Assembly: GCF_004614185.1 (NCBI RefSeq)
Contig: NZ_SPVF01000128.1
Span: forward strand, 1-64,000
DNA: 64,000 bases
Direction of reading: 5' to 3'
From: Zemynaea arenosa
GTDB taxonomy: Bacteria > Pseudomonadota > Gammaproteobacteria > Burkholderiales > Burkholderiaceae_D
In this document: in pieces, positions 43,471-53,239 of the stretch
Layout: each line of letters opens with the position of its first letter
Position numbering within the stretch: the first letter of the stretch is position 1
The notes under the pieces: generated by a model
The model's database searches: none
What the model was told of the DNA's origin: nothing
What the model saw: only the letters and a program-made list of their open reading frames with translations
Translations under genes and position numbers: made by a program

Positions 43471-43641
43471 ATGAGCAAAAGCCAGGACGCCAGGAAGAGC
43501 ACCCTTGTGATCCGGAACCAGCTCGAGCCCCTCCCCTGGCTTGGGACCACTGGACCGCACGAGCGTGTCAGCGCGCGCCCAGCTTGCGGCTCAGGTGGCG
43601 GTCCAGCTGGTCCGCGAAGTTTTTGCGGTCGGCCTGACTGA
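43471..43641 (+). CDS. Small reading frame with strong ribosome-binding site, possibly truncated
   Basis: 56 codons beginning [13 protein letters not shown], with AAGGAG seven bases before the ATG. The first part looks like a small basic protein gene, but the last 25 residues run across the end of the UPF0178 gene on the other strand and lose similarity to anything natural. It may be a shortened or decayed copy of a small Lys-rich protein gene. Confidence 0.35.
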   Translation: MSKSQDARKSTLVIRNQLEPLPWLGTTGPHERVSARPACGSGGGPAGPRSFCGRPD

Positions 43642-44023
43642 AGGCGGCGGGGCCGCCGGTGTCGACACCGCTGCTGCGCAATTCGTCCATGAACTTGCGC
43701 ATGGTGAGCATCTGCTCGATGTTGTGTTCCGTGTAGAACTCACCGCGCGGGTTCAGCGCATCGGCGCCCTTCTTCAGCACATCCGCGGCCAGCGGAATGT
43801 CCCCGGTGACCACCAAGTCGCCCGGCTGCACCAGCCGCACGATCTCCGCATCCGCCACATCCGCCCCGCGCGGTACCTGCACCGCCTTGATGAAGCGGGA
43901 TGGCGGCACGCGCAACAACTGATTCGCCACCAGCGCCAGCGCGAGCTCGCGCCGCTCCGCCACTCGGTACAGGATCTCCTTGATCGGAGTCGGACAGGCG
44001 TCCGCATCGACCCAAATATGCAT
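43568..44023 (-). CDS. UPF0178 family protein (YaiI/YqxD)
   Basis: A 151-residue protein beginning [25 protein letters not shown], the typical family start (IWVDADACP), with [20 protein letters not shown] and a C-terminal basic helix. It resembles PIN/NYN nuclease-like folds. The biological role is unclear. It overlaps the small reading frame above by 74 bases on the other strand. Confidence 0.9.
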   Translation of the reverse strand: MHIWVDADACPTPIKEILYRVAERRELALALVANQLLRVPPSRFIKAVQVPRGADVADAEIVRLVQPGDLVVTGDIPLAADVLKKGADALNPRGEFYTEHNIEQMLTMRKFMDELRSSGVDTGGPAAFSQADRKNFADQLDRHLSRKLGAR

Positions 44024-44157
44024 TGCTGTTTTCCGTTGTAGCCCATGGCAGGCACGTCATCTTACCCGCAGTAGACGCGCGGCCGTGAAATCGGCGGGAC
44101 GGGAACGCAGGCGACAGGTTTCGGCTAAACTCGGCGAAACCATTCTTTGGATACCGC

Positions 44158-44817
44158 ATGAATCGCATCCTGTACACCGGGACGAAGAACGCATCGAGCT
44201 GGGCTTTTCGCGCATGGCTGGCGCTGCGAGAAGCCGGCATCGAATTTGAAGAGCATGTGGTCGACATTCGACGCCCGCAGCGCTATGCGAACCTGAACCG
44301 CATCGCCAAATTTTCACCGCCGGGCGCAGTGCCCGTGCTCGTCGACGATGCGACAGTGATCTTCGACTCGCTCGCCATCATGGAGTACGCCAACGACCTT
44401 GCGGGCGGCATCCTGCTTCCGGCCGATCCGAAACAAAGAGCCCGCGCCCGCGCCTTCCTGGCGTGGCAGCACGCCGGACTGTCCAATCTTTGCCCGCTGC
44501 TGTCGTTCGAGAGCGCGTTCTACCCGGACAAGCGGGACATGACGTTCGACGAAAAACATCAGTCAGCCCGCGCGTACGACTGCTGGGAACAACAACTGCA
44601 AGAGAGCGGCGGACCGTATTTGTTTGGTGACCTGTCACTCGCCGACATTGCGTTGGTGCCGTCGGTGCTGCGCCTCACGACGCATACCAAAGACATGTCC
44701 CGCTGGCCGGCCGTGCAGGGCTGGGCGGCGCAGCTCCTTTCACGAGCCGCCGTCCGCGAGTGGCTGGAGGAAGCCAACTCGCTTCCTGTCGTTTGGTATG
44801 GGTCTTACCTGCCATAG
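44158..44817 (+). CDS. Glutathione S-transferase family protein
   Basis: A 219-residue protein with the thioredoxin-like N-terminal domain (ILYTGTKNASSWAFRAWLALREAGIEFEEHVVDIRR, PPGAVPVLVDDATVIFDSLAIMEY) and a helical C-terminal domain. The Ser pair in NASSWAFR is in the position of the catalytic Ser of theta/beta-like enzymes. It probably conjugates or reduces toxic electrophiles with glutathione. Confidence 0.88.
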   Translation: MNRILYTGTKNASSWAFRAWLALREAGIEFEEHVVDIRRPQRYANLNRIAKFSPPGAVPVLVDDATVIFDSLAIMEYANDLAGGILLPADPKQRARARAFLAWQHAGLSNLCPLLSFESAFYPDKRDMTFDEKHQSARAYDCWEQQLQESGGPYLFGDLSLADIALVPSVLRLTTHTKDMSRWPAVQGWAAQLLSRAAVREWLEEANSLPVVWYGSYLP

Positions 44818-44886
44818 CCGGCAATGGCCCGCCATCGATCGTGCTGCCGCCGTCCGCACCACGCCTCGATGAGAAGATTAGCTTCG

Positions 44887-46143
44887 TCATCTGATCCGCA
44901 GCGAGGCGGTGGCGACGGGTGACGACGCAAGACCGGCATCCTCCCGTGCGCCCGCAGTACCGGCAACAACGCGCTGCCCGCTCCAGCTGCACACGGCCAG
45001 GCAGCCGACGGCCACGCCGAGCAGGTTGGTCAGGAGGCGGCACTTCATCAGCCGCTCGATGCCGAAGAGGAGCATGAAGCCGTCCGGCGGAATGCCCGGG
45101 ATGGCGCTCAAGGTCAGGCCCAGCACCACGTAGGCCGAACCGGCGACGCCGCAAGCGCCCTTGCTGGTCAGCGCCGCCAGCGCGAGAAGTCCGAGATAGT
45201 CGCCGGCGCTGAGGGTCAAGCCGCTGGCCTGCACCAGCACCACCAGGCAGAATCCGAGATAGATCACACTGCCGTTCAAGCCGAACGAAAAGTTCAGCGG
45301 CACCAGCAGCCGTACCGCGCGCGGACGGCAGCCCTGCCCTTCCAGCCACGCGGCAACGCCGGTCATCGCGCTGACCGAGGCGGAGGTGGAGACGACCAGC
45401 ATCAGCTCTTCCTTCAACTGCCCGATCACGCGAGCCAGGCTGGTGCCGCAGGCCAGACACAGGGCGCCCAGCACGAGCACGATGTAGGCGCCGCTGGCGA
45501 GGTACAGTCCCGCCAGCACATCGGCCAGGCCGAGCCAGATGCGGTGGCCGTAGGCGGCCGTCAGCCCGGCGGCGCTGGCGAAGGCGGGCAAAGGGGCCAG
45601 CAGCACGAGACCACGCAGCGCTCGCAGCAGGCTAGCGCGGGAGCGTTCCAGCAGCGGATCCCAGCGCGGCAGCGGACGCGCACGCAGCACAAGGCCGGCC
45701 ACGATGGCCAGCAGCAGCGTGATGAGGAAGGGGTGCAGCGTGAACGCGGGCAGGCGCAGGCTGAAGCCCGTCGCGGCCGTCGGCCCGAGCATGCCCTGCA
45801 GGCGGGTGCCAGTCCCCAGCAGCCAGGCGGCACCCGCCCCGCACGCGAGACTGGCGAGGCTCAACGTCTCGGAGCACAGCAGCGCCCAGCAGCCGAAGCG
45901 CCGCAGCTGCGCCGCCGGCCCGATCGCCCGCACGCCATGCAGCACCGACAGCAGGATCAGCGGGTAAGCCAGTAGCTTGAGGAGGGAGAGGAAGCCGGTG
46001 GTGAGGAAGGCCAGCCAGTCCGTGTGGGCGGGCAGCGCCCAGCCGAACAGCACGCCGAGGCCGAGACCGACGAGCAAACGCGCGGCCTGGCTCCGCCATA
46101 GCCAAGGGCCCGCCCCGAGAAGCCAGACCGTCCTGTCCCGCAT
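44887..46143 (-). CDS. Dicarboxylate/amino-acid:cation symporter family protein (DAACS)
   Basis: A 418-residue membrane protein with about 8-10 hydrophobic segments. The conserved carrier elements are present in altered form: VPLNFSFGLNGSVIYLG (usual SFNLDGTAIY) and LAALTSKGACGVAGSAYVVL (usual SKGAAGVTGS). The substrate-binding Asp/Thr residues are changed, so the solute is not obvious. The ATG at 46143 was preferred over an upstream one because it starts just before the first membrane helix. Confidence 0.78.
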   Translation of the reverse strand: MRDRTVWLLGAGPWLWRSQAARLLVGLGLGVLFGWALPAHTDWLAFLTTGFLSLLKLLAYPLILLSVLHGVRAIGPAAQLRRFGCWALLCSETLSLASLACGAGAAWLLGTGTRLQGMLGPTAATGFSLRLPAFTLHPFLITLLLAIVAGLVLRARPLPRWDPLLERSRASLLRALRGLVLLAPLPAFASAAGLTAAYGHRIWLGLADVLAGLYLASGAYIVLVLGALCLACGTSLARVIGQLKEELMLVVSTSASVSAMTGVAAWLEGQGCRPRAVRLLVPLNFSFGLNGSVIYLGFCLVVLVQASGLTLSAGDYLGLLALAALTSKGACGVAGSAYVVLGLTLSAIPGIPPDGFMLLFGIERLMKCRLLTNLLGVAVGCLAVCSWSGQRVVAGTAGAREDAGLASSPVATASLRIR

Positions 46144-46238
46144 CGTCTCCGCCGTTATCGTTTTGGCCAGACTAGCCGAACGCAACCGCATGCGCCATTG
46201 TGGACATCCACAATCCCCGCCGAGCCCGCCCCACCACC

Positions 46239-46354
46239 GGGGTCAGGCCTCTGCACTCTGCGGTGGGGTCAGACGCCAAGGGTTTTGGCCCTTGATTTTA
46301 TTGAGAAAAAAGGCGTGGTGCCTGACCCCAAGAGGAAAACAGGGGCCTGACCCC
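46239..46354. repeat. Cluster of inverted GGGGTCAG repeats
   Basis: GGGGTCAG occurs at 46239-46246 and 46265-46272, and its reverse complement CTGACCCC at 46322-46329 and 46347-46354, so two forward copies face two reversed ones. Between them, CAAGGG/CCCTTG (46277-46294) makes a small hairpin. The region lies in a 240-base gap with no gene. It is a second repeat type, different from the GGGGACGTACCCC family. Confidence 0.65.
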
Positions 46355-46383
46355 ATCGGGGTGGGCGCGGCGATTGGTGGGCG

Positions 46384-47850
46384 CTATAGGTCGCCGCGGG
46401 GCATGAGGGGTGGGCTGGCGTGCCAGAAGGCGCAGCGGTGGCGCTGGGTGTAGTCGGTCACGGGAATTGGATGGGGCTCGGTGCCGAATACGTACATGGT
46501 TTCCTGCTCGCCGAGGGGCGGCCAGGCCAGGGGCTCGCCGCGGATGAAGCGGCGCCATTGGGCCAGCAGGCCGGCGTCGGGGGGGCCGGGTGGGTCCCAT
46601 AGCAGGGGAAGTTCGGCGGCGTGGGCGGCGCCGGTGGCGAAGCGCTCGCTGTCGGGGGCGGACCCAGTGCCTTGGTATTCGTAGAAGTGGACGGGGGCGG
46701 TAAGGGCGGCGCTGCGCGCGGCGTCCAGAATCGTGCAGCCGCCCAGGCCACGCATGCCGCTGTCAGTGAGGATAGCGCTCATGCGCTCGGCCACGGGGTA
46801 GCGGCGGCCTGCGCCAACGTCGGCGTAGCGCTGGGCGATACGCTGGGCGCGGTCCGGGCCGGCGACGGTCGTGAGCCAGGCGCGCATCTGCTGCTCCGTC
46901 CAGGTTGTGACGGATGGGCCGATGATGCGACCTTCTTCAGCGTTGGCGCCGATCAGCAGAGGGGTGCGGAGCCAGCGGCCGGTATGGATCTGGTCGATGG
47001 GGAGGCGCGGGAGCGGGCCGTCTTCCTGCACCGTGGGGGCGGCGCCACCGCCTGCCTTGACGATTGCCGCTGGCGGGAGGGCGCGTAGGCAGGCCAGGTC
47101 GGGACAATTGGTACGGGCCAGCAGGTCGGCAGCGCGGCGGCTCGCCTGGTCGGCGTCGTCCACATCGTGCAGGCAGTCGTCGGAGGAGATGATGGCGCGC
47201 TGGAACAGGCCGGCGGCTTGCGGCATGGCGAGCAATGCGCAGACGACGGTTCCGCCCGCGGATTCGCCGCCGAGGGTGATGTTGGTTGCGTCGAGGCCGA
47301 GCCGGGGCGCGGCGGCGTGCACCCAGCGCAGCGCGGACAGCACATCCAGCAGCGCATAGTTCCCGCGCGCGCCCGGCAGGCCGGCAAGGAAGCCGAGGTG
47401 GCCGAGCCGGTAGTTGATGCTCACGACCGCAGCGCCAGTCGCCAGCGCCAGGCGCGTTCCGTCATGATCGTTCGCCGAACCCGCCGTCGCCCCACCGCCG
47501 TGGACGTAGACGTAGACCGGCAGTGGCTTCGCACCATTCAGCGGTGCGAGTGGCAGCACCACGTTCAGGTACAGGCAGTCTTCGCGCTCGCTGCCGCTTG
47601 CCAGCCCGGTCACGCTCTGCGGACACCGCGGCGGCAAACGCCCGAGCTCTGGCCGCGCAAACGGTGCCACATCCCGCGGCGCCTCCCACCGCCCCGCCTG
47701 CGCATACTCAATGCCGATCAGCCGCCGCACGGCTCCCGCATCGGCCGCCCCGCCTGGCGGCTGACCGATCGCGTCGGCGCGCACGGGCACCAGTGCCAGC
47801 AGCGCCGCGCACAGCCACGCTGCGCTACTCAGCCGGCCAAGCCCGCGCAT
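46384..47850 (-). CDS. Carboxylesterase type B-like enzyme, exported
   Basis: A 488-residue precursor with a signal peptide (AWLCAALLALVPVRADA). It carries EDCLYLNVVLP, the oxyanion HGGGATAG, NYRLGHLGFLAG, and the nucleophile elbow GGESAGGTVV, all in the type-B carboxylesterase order. It overlaps the preceding gene by 26 bases, so the two are coupled. The natural ester substrate is unknown, but the operon begins with a TonB receptor. Confidence 0.85.
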   Translation of the reverse strand: MRGLGRLSSAAWLCAALLALVPVRADAIGQPPGGAADAGAVRRLIGIEYAQAGRWEAPRDVAPFARPELGRLPPRCPQSVTGLASGSEREDCLYLNVVLPLAPLNGAKPLPVYVYVHGGGATAGSANDHDGTRLALATGAAVVSINYRLGHLGFLAGLPGARGNYALLDVLSALRWVHAAAPRLGLDATNITLGGESAGGTVVCALLAMPQAAGLFQRAIISSDDCLHDVDDADQASRRAADLLARTNCPDLACLRALPPAAIVKAGGGAAPTVQEDGPLPRLPIDQIHTGRWLRTPLLIGANAEEGRIIGPSVTTWTEQQMRAWLTTVAGPDRAQRIAQRYADVGAGRRYPVAERMSAILTDSGMRGLGGCTILDAARSAALTAPVHFYEYQGTGSAPDSERFATGAAHAAELPLLWDPPGPPDAGLLAQWRRFIRGEPLAWPPLGEQETMYVFGTEPHPIPVTDYTQRHRCAFWHASPPLMPRGDL

Positions 47851-49120
47851 ACACCCGTGTCGCCAGCGGCGCCGGCTGATACTGCAAATCGAAGTGGCAC
47901 GCCTCACCATACTTGCCAACATACGCCTCGCACTTCTGCACCACCGATGCTGGTGCTGGCCGCGCGCCATCGCGAATCCATGCCATCAAACTCGCCAGCA
48001 CAGCGGCATACTGCGGCGCCGCCAGCCGCCCATGCTCGGCCTCGCGGGTGAACATCTGCAGCAGCCGCGCTCCGCCGCCCGCCTGCTCGACCTTCGCCCG
48101 ATACTCATGCTCCATCTCCACGAACACTGTCGGGTCATCGATCGCATGCAAGGTCAGCGTCGGCACCGTCACCTTGCCGCTCACCCCACTGTCCTCTTTC
48201 AGCCGCCGTCTCCCCTCAGAAGTCGCGGCGAAGCGCGGCACCAGCTTATTCAACGCAGCATCATCATCCGACCCCGCATACACCACGCCCACATTGCTGA
48301 ACGGGTTATGCCCGCCCAGGTGCCGCATGGTCAGATCATGAAATGTCACCGTCGCCCAGTTCATATGCGCCCCGACCGACGATTCCGGAATCCGCACCAC
48401 CCGCGCGATATTCCTGAGCGCCCTCGCCTGCGCCGCCGTCCGCTTCTCCGCTGGCAGCGCCGTCCCCAAGCAGGCATTCACTTTCCCCTGCACCTCGGAC
48501 GACGTGAGCGGCGCCGACCACAAGGCAGACGAAGGCTCCGACGCCAGCGGCAGGTTGTGGCAGTAGTACTGGTACACCGCCCGCAAATCGGCCCGGAAGT
48601 CATACGCCAGGTCGCCCCCGGCCACGATCCCGCTGGTCAGCAGCACCCCATCATAAACACCCGGCGCCGCCCGTTCCGCCACGCGCAGCGCCACGTTGGC
48701 GCCCCACGACTGCCCATGCAAAATGGTCCGCTCCGGCTTGCCGAACTCCTTCCAGAACAGGGCGCGCAAGGCCTCCGTGTCCTCCGCCGCGTCCTGCACG
48801 CCGTACCCCGCGTGCCGGTAGCTGCTGCCCGCCCACGCATACCCTTCGCGCACCATCAGCGCAAAGCGCTTGAGGTCGCTGACGGGCTCGTCGGGTGTCG
48901 GCGCCTTCATGCTCGGACCGCCGTGCGTGTGAACCACCAGCGTCCGGTTCCACTGCGCCGGGATCGCGATCCAGAAGTACCCGCCGCGGCCATCGGCGCC
49001 CGCGTAGCAGCGGGCCTCCACCTTGATCTCGGCCGGGCACGCGGCCGGCGCCATCGCCTGGGCGCCCGCAGCCGCCGCCCAGGCCACGCAGGCCACTATT
49101 CCAGTCAGTACACGCTTCAT
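47825..49120 (-). CDS. Exported alpha/beta hydrolase
   Basis: A 431-residue precursor with a signal peptide (CVAWAAAAGAQAMA). The fold has THGGPSM, the elbow LHGQSWGANVA and a late Asp/His set (TLHAIDDPTVFV and AEHGRLAAP). It may hydrolyse esters or lactones. Its ATG overlaps the stop codon of the TonB receptor gene (TGATG), and the carboxylesterase gene overlaps its end, so three genes form one tight operon. Confidence 0.83.
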   Translation of the reverse strand: MKRVLTGIVACVAWAAAAGAQAMAPAACPAEIKVEARCYAGADGRGGYFWIAIPAQWNRTLVVHTHGGPSMKAPTPDEPVSDLKRFALMVREGYAWAGSSYRHAGYGVQDAAEDTEALRALFWKEFGKPERTILHGQSWGANVALRVAERAAPGVYDGVLLTSGIVAGGDLAYDFRADLRAVYQYYCHNLPLASEPSSALWSAPLTSSEVQGKVNACLGTALPAEKRTAAQARALRNIARVVRIPESSVGAHMNWATVTFHDLTMRHLGGHNPFSNVGVVYAGSDDDAALNKLVPRFAATSEGRRRLKEDSGVSGKVTVPTLTLHAIDDPTVFVEMEHEYRAKVEQAGGGARLLQMFTREAEHGRLAAPQYAAVLASLMAWIRDGARPAPASVVQKCEAYVGKYGEACHFDLQYQPAPLATRVYARAWPAE

Positions 49121-52100
49121 CAGAAAGAATTCGACAGGTTGAGGTAGAGATACCGCCCATACGGGTTGTACAGGCCACCGTTATACCCGCCCTGCGCCAG
49201 CGGCGGCAATTTGTCGAACAGGTTGCGGCCGCCCAGCTTGATGCGCGCATCCTTCAGCCAGGCATTGCTGAAACGGTACTGCACGTAGCCGTTCACCAGC
49301 GTCTGGTTGTCGACTTCCCATGGCGTGCCATCGTCCGCCAGCAGGCCCGGCTCAAGCACCGAGCCGATATAGTTGGCCGACACCCCCACCTGCCAGTCGC
49401 GCAGCTTCCACGTCATGTTGAAGGCCACCTTGTTGGCCGGCTTGCCGTAGTTGCGCAGGCGGTTGTTCTCCAGGTCCGCCAGTGGCAGTGCCGGGTTCAG
49501 GATGCCCGCGGTGCGCGCCTCCAGCAGGTTGGCGATGCCCGACAGCGGCAGCTGCGTGTAGCGGTCCATGTAGGCCACGTTGATGTTGCCGTCAAAGCTG
49601 CCCCAGCCCGCCGTCTTCTTGCGCCAGATGAGGTTGAAGTCGTAGCCGCTGATCTTCTGCGGCTGCAGGTTGAGGAAGGTGTCCTTCACATCGAGGATAT
49701 TGCCGACCGGTTTCAAATTGGTGCCGGCAAAGGCGGCGATGTCGTCCGCGTTCGGCTCGGCCCGCACGATGCGCGGGTCGCCTGCGCCGCCGTTCACCCG
49801 GTCCAGGTAGTCATTGGCGGTGACATTGCTCAGGCCAAGCACCCCGACGATGCCGGTCTGGTTGATGCGCCAGCGGTCCAGCGTGACGGTGAAGCGGCCC
49901 AGCGCCTCCGGCAGGAAATCCGGCCGCAGCACGATGCCGATGTTGGAGGTGTTCGAGGTCTCCGGCCCCAGCTGCGGATTGCCCGAAATGAAGTAGCGCA
50001 CCCCCACGCCGCGCCCGCAGTTGTTCCAGTTGGTGAGGCGGCCGGCGCGCACGTCGGCCTCACACTTGTAGTAGTCCGTGACGGAGCTGGCGCGGCCATA
50101 GCTGTAGTCCGCCGTGGTCTCCAGGTTGGGCGCCTTGAAGCCTTCCGAATACGAGCCGCGGAAGCGGATGTAATTATTCACGTCCCACGCGAGCGCGAGC
50201 TTGGGCTTGGAGACGCTGCCGAAATCGCTGTAGTGCTCGTAGCGCCCGGCCACCTGCATGTTCAGCGACTGCACCAGCGGGATGTTCATGCCCTCGCTGA
50301 CCAGCGGCACCGCCAGTTCCAGGAACGCGCCCGCCACGCGGCGCGAGCCGCTGCTGGACGGCGTGACGTTGACGCCGGTTGCGCTGGACGGCTGGGTGAG
50401 GCCGGTGACGGCGTCGTAGAACGGCATCGAACCATTCACGTGCGGATCGCGGTCGTCGCGCTGGGTTTCGCGGCGCAGCTCGGTGCCGACGGCCACGCCC
50501 ACCGGTCCGGCCCAGGTGTTGAACAGGTCCGGCCGCGACAGCTTGAAGTCCGCCAGCAGTAACCCGGTGCGGCTGCGGCGGGCGATGCGGATCTTGGTCG
50601 CGTCGATGGCCGCCTTCGAGCTCGGATTGCAATCGCCGCCGCCGGAGCCGTCGATGCAGCTGCCGTTGAAGGGGTTGTAGGCGTCCGGCGTGGACAGCGC
50701 GAGCTGCTTGTAGAGCGCGTTGGAGTCGACGCCGTCCGACAGATCCTCCGCGGTGGCGTAGGTGTACAGCAAGCCGGTGTCGTAGTCCCAGCCGTTGCGC
50801 GCGCCCTTCAGACCGACCAGGTAGCGGTACTGGTAATTGGTGACGTCGATGTGGTCCGGCCCGTAGTCGTTGAAGCGGTAGTTGGTGAAGGTGAGCGGCA
50901 GGCCGCTGGCAGGCACGTTGGTCAGGCCAGGGATGCGGTTGGGGTTGGGCGTCCCGTCCGCAAAGGTCACCGGGCCGAACGGGTTGTAGTAGTTGGACGC
51001 GGGCACACCCACCGCCACCAGGCTGGTCGGCTGGGTGGTCAGCGTGTGGGCGACGGCGTGGTACAGGCCGAGCTCGCCGTAGACAGTGTCGTTGTCGGTC
51101 AGGTCGAAGTGGCCGGTCAGCAGCGCGTTCTGTCGGTGGATCGAGGGCGCCACGGTGATGTAGTCGTTGGCCGCGTTGTTGTAGCGCAGGATGTTGCCCG
51201 GCGCGTTGCCGTTCTGGTTGTTGCCGCCGCTGCCCAGGCACAGGTTGTTCCCCAGCTGGACCAGGCAGCCTGCGTAGGTGTTGGGCTGGATGTGGAAGGC
51301 GCCGGCCGCGGTGGTGATGTTGGTGCCGTTCTGCTTGATGGCGGACGTCACCTGCCGGGTGCCATTGAACACGGAACCGTTGATCCACGAGCTCTGGCCG
51401 CCGCGGCCGTCCGGTGCGCCGCTGTTGGCCCAGGGCGTGCCGGCGAACAGCGGCCGCTTGTCCTGGTTGGCGGTGAACGGCATGTCGCTCGGGTTCTGCC
51501 TGGTGCGGTTGAGGATGCTGAGCGACAGGGAGACGTTGCCCCGTCCGTCCTTGAAGTTGCGGCCGCCGAACAGGTTGGTGTTGACCTCGTGGCGGTTGGT
51601 GTTCTCGGCGGTGCCGTACTGGACGCTGCCAGTCAGGCCGTTGAAGTTGGTCTTGGTGATGGTGTTGACCACGCCGGCCACCGCGTCCGAGCCGTAGATG
51701 GCGCCTGCGCCTTCCATCAGCACTTCCACGCTCTGCAGGCCGGCGGCCGGGATGGCGCTGGAGTTGTAGGTGATCAGTGGGACGGTGTTGTTGCCGTTGC
51801 TGGTGGGGTGCGTGACAAGGCGGCGGCCGTTGAGCATGACCAGGGTATCCCCCAGGCCGGCGCCGCGCAGGTCCACCGAGCTGACGTCGCCGCGCGCGGT
51901 GTTGCTGGTCTGGGCCTGGTTGGTGGGATTGAAGAACACGTCGCCCAGCTGGGGCACGGTGCGCAGCAGGTCGTCGCCATCGACGGCGCCGGTGGCGGCG
52001 ATTTCGTCCGCCGTAACCACGGTCACTGGCAGCGCGGTGGTGATGCGGCTGCCCTTGATGCTGGAACCGACCACGGTCACGGACTGCATCTGGTCCGGCT

Positions 52101-52197
52101 TCTCGGGTGCGGGGGCCTGCTGGGCGTAGGCCGTGGATATTGCCGCACTCAGCATGGTCACGCTGCACAGCAGCGGCCCCCCTTTCATCGTTTTCAT
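49120..52197 (-). CDS. TonB-dependent outer-membrane receptor
   Basis: A 1025-residue precursor with signal peptide, a TonB-box-like segment (MQSVTVVGSSIKGSRI), a plug domain (SAIPAAGLQSVEVLMEGAGAIYGSDAVAGVVN) and a long 22-strand barrel ending in the aromatic Phe of LYLNLSNSF. It imports a scarce nutrient by TonB energy. Two exported hydrolases follow in one operon, and a LysR regulator is divergent, so the cargo is probably an ester-containing compound or its breakdown product; this is inference. Confidence 0.9.
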   Translation of the reverse strand: MKTMKGGPLLCSVTMLSAAISTAYAQQAPAPEKPDQMQSVTVVGSSIKGSRITTALPVTVVTADEIAATGAVDGDDLLRTVPQLGDVFFNPTNQAQTSNTARGDVSSVDLRGAGLGDTLVMLNGRRLVTHPTSNGNNTVPLITYNSSAIPAAGLQSVEVLMEGAGAIYGSDAVAGVVNTITKTNFNGLTGSVQYGTAENTNRHEVNTNLFGGRNFKDGRGNVSLSLSILNRTRQNPSDMPFTANQDKRPLFAGTPWANSGAPDGRGGQSSWINGSVFNGTRQVTSAIKQNGTNITTAAGAFHIQPNTYAGCLVQLGNNLCLGSGGNNQNGNAPGNILRYNNAANDYITVAPSIHRQNALLTGHFDLTDNDTVYGELGLYHAVAHTLTTQPTSLVAVGVPASNYYNPFGPVTFADGTPNPNRIPGLTNVPASGLPLTFTNYRFNDYGPDHIDVTNYQYRYLVGLKGARNGWDYDTGLLYTYATAEDLSDGVDSNALYKQLALSTPDAYNPFNGSCIDGSGGGDCNPSSKAAIDATKIRIARRSRTGLLLADFKLSRPDLFNTWAGPVGVAVGTELRRETQRDDRDPHVNGSMPFYDAVTGLTQPSSATGVNVTPSSSGSRRVAGAFLELAVPLVSEGMNIPLVQSLNMQVAGRYEHYSDFGSVSKPKLALAWDVNNYIRFRGSYSEGFKAPNLETTADYSYGRASSVTDYYKCEADVRAGRLTNWNNCGRGVGVRYFISGNPQLGPETSNTSNIGIVLRPDFLPEALGRFTVTLDRWRINQTGIVGVLGLSNVTANDYLDRVNGGAGDPRIVRAEPNADDIAAFAGTNLKPVGNILDVKDTFLNLQPQKISGYDFNLIWRKKTAGWGSFDGNINVAYMDRYTQLPLSGIANLLEARTAGILNPALPLADLENNRLRNYGKPANKVAFNMTWKLRDWQVGVSANYIGSVLEPGLLADDGTPWEVDNQTLVNGYVQYRFSNAWLKDARIKLGGRNLFDKLPPLAQGGYNGGLYNPYGRYLYLNLSNSF

Positions 52198-52315
52198 CCT
52201 GTCTCCCTGTGTGGTGCTCTGTTGTTATCGGCAGAGGTCATCGTAGGGTTGCGGAAGCAGGATGTAAAATATCTAATAAAGTGAATCTTAAGACGTTTTG
52301 CATATCGGGAGTGGT

Positions 52316-53239
52316 ATGGAACTGAGGCACTTGCGTTACTTCGTTGCGGTGGCGGAGGAAGGCCACTTTACGCGGGCGGCGGAACGGCTGCACATGCAGC
52401 AGCCGCCGCTGAGCCAGCAGATCCGGGCGCTGGAGGAGGAGCTGGGGTTTGCGCTGTTCGACCGGCATCCCAAGGGGGCACGGCTGACGGCGGGCGGGGC
52501 GGCGTTCCTGGTGGAGGCGCGGTCCATTCTGGCGAGCGTGAGTGCGGGGGCGGCGCGGGCGTCCCTGGCGGCGCATGGGGCGACGGGGCTGCTCAAGATT
52601 GGCTTTACCAGTTCCGCCGCGGCGCATGAGCTGACGCCAAGAATCATTCGGTCGTATCGGGCGGAATGGCCTTCCGTCATGCTGGAGTTCAGCGAGGAGA
52701 ATGCGTCGGAGCTGACGCAGATGCTGGAGGATGGGGCCATCGATGTGGCCTTCCTGCGCCAGCCGGTCCGGCGGCCGCTGCGGCTGCGGTTCCAGACCAT
52801 CGACAGCGAGGAGATGGTGCTGGTGCTGCCCAGCGGTCATGCGTGCTTGCGTGGGCAGCGCGGGTCCGGTCTGCCGACCGTGAGCCTGGCGTCGCTGCGG
52901 GACGAGCGCTTTGTCATGCTGCGGCACTCGGGGGCACTGGGGATGTATGCGAGCCTCGTCGCCGCGTGCGAGCGCGTGGGGTACATGCCGCAGGTGGCCA
53001 TCGAGGTGGAGCGGATGCTCACCATGATCAGCCTCGTTGCGGCGGGGGCTGGGGTGTCGGCGGTGCCGGCGTCCATGCGCGGGTTCCACGAGAAGAATGT
53101 GGTGTACTGCCAGATCGCGGAGCGGGATGAGACCTTGATGGCGCCACTCACCTTCGTGTGCCGGGATGACGATCAGCAGCCGACGCTCATGAACTTTCGG
53201 AAGATGGTCGATACCTTTGTGGAGAGGAGCACATCATGA
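52316..53239 (+). CDS. LysR-family transcriptional regulator
   Basis: A 307-residue protein with the N-terminal winged helix (MELRHLRYFVAVAEEGHFTRAAERLHMQQPPLSQQIRALEEELGFALFDR) of the BenM/CatM-like LysR group and a periplasmic-binding-like effector domain. It is divergent from the TonB-receptor operon across about 118 bases that contain an AT-rich stretch (52263-52300) suitable for LysR binding. It likely activates the receptor operon in response to a ligand. The ATG at 52316 was chosen over an upstream one 18 bases before. Confidence 0.9.
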   Translation: MELRHLRYFVAVAEEGHFTRAAERLHMQQPPLSQQIRALEEELGFALFDRHPKGARLTAGGAAFLVEARSILASVSAGAARASLAAHGATGLLKIGFTSSAAAHELTPRIIRSYRAEWPSVMLEFSEENASELTQMLEDGAIDVAFLRQPVRRPLRLRFQTIDSEEMVLVLPSGHACLRGQRGSGLPTVSLASLRDERFVMLRHSGALGMYASLVAACERVGYMPQVAIEVERMLTMISLVAAGAGVSAVPASMRGFHEKNVVYCQIAERDETLMAPLTFVCRDDDQQPTLMNFRKMVDTFVERSTS

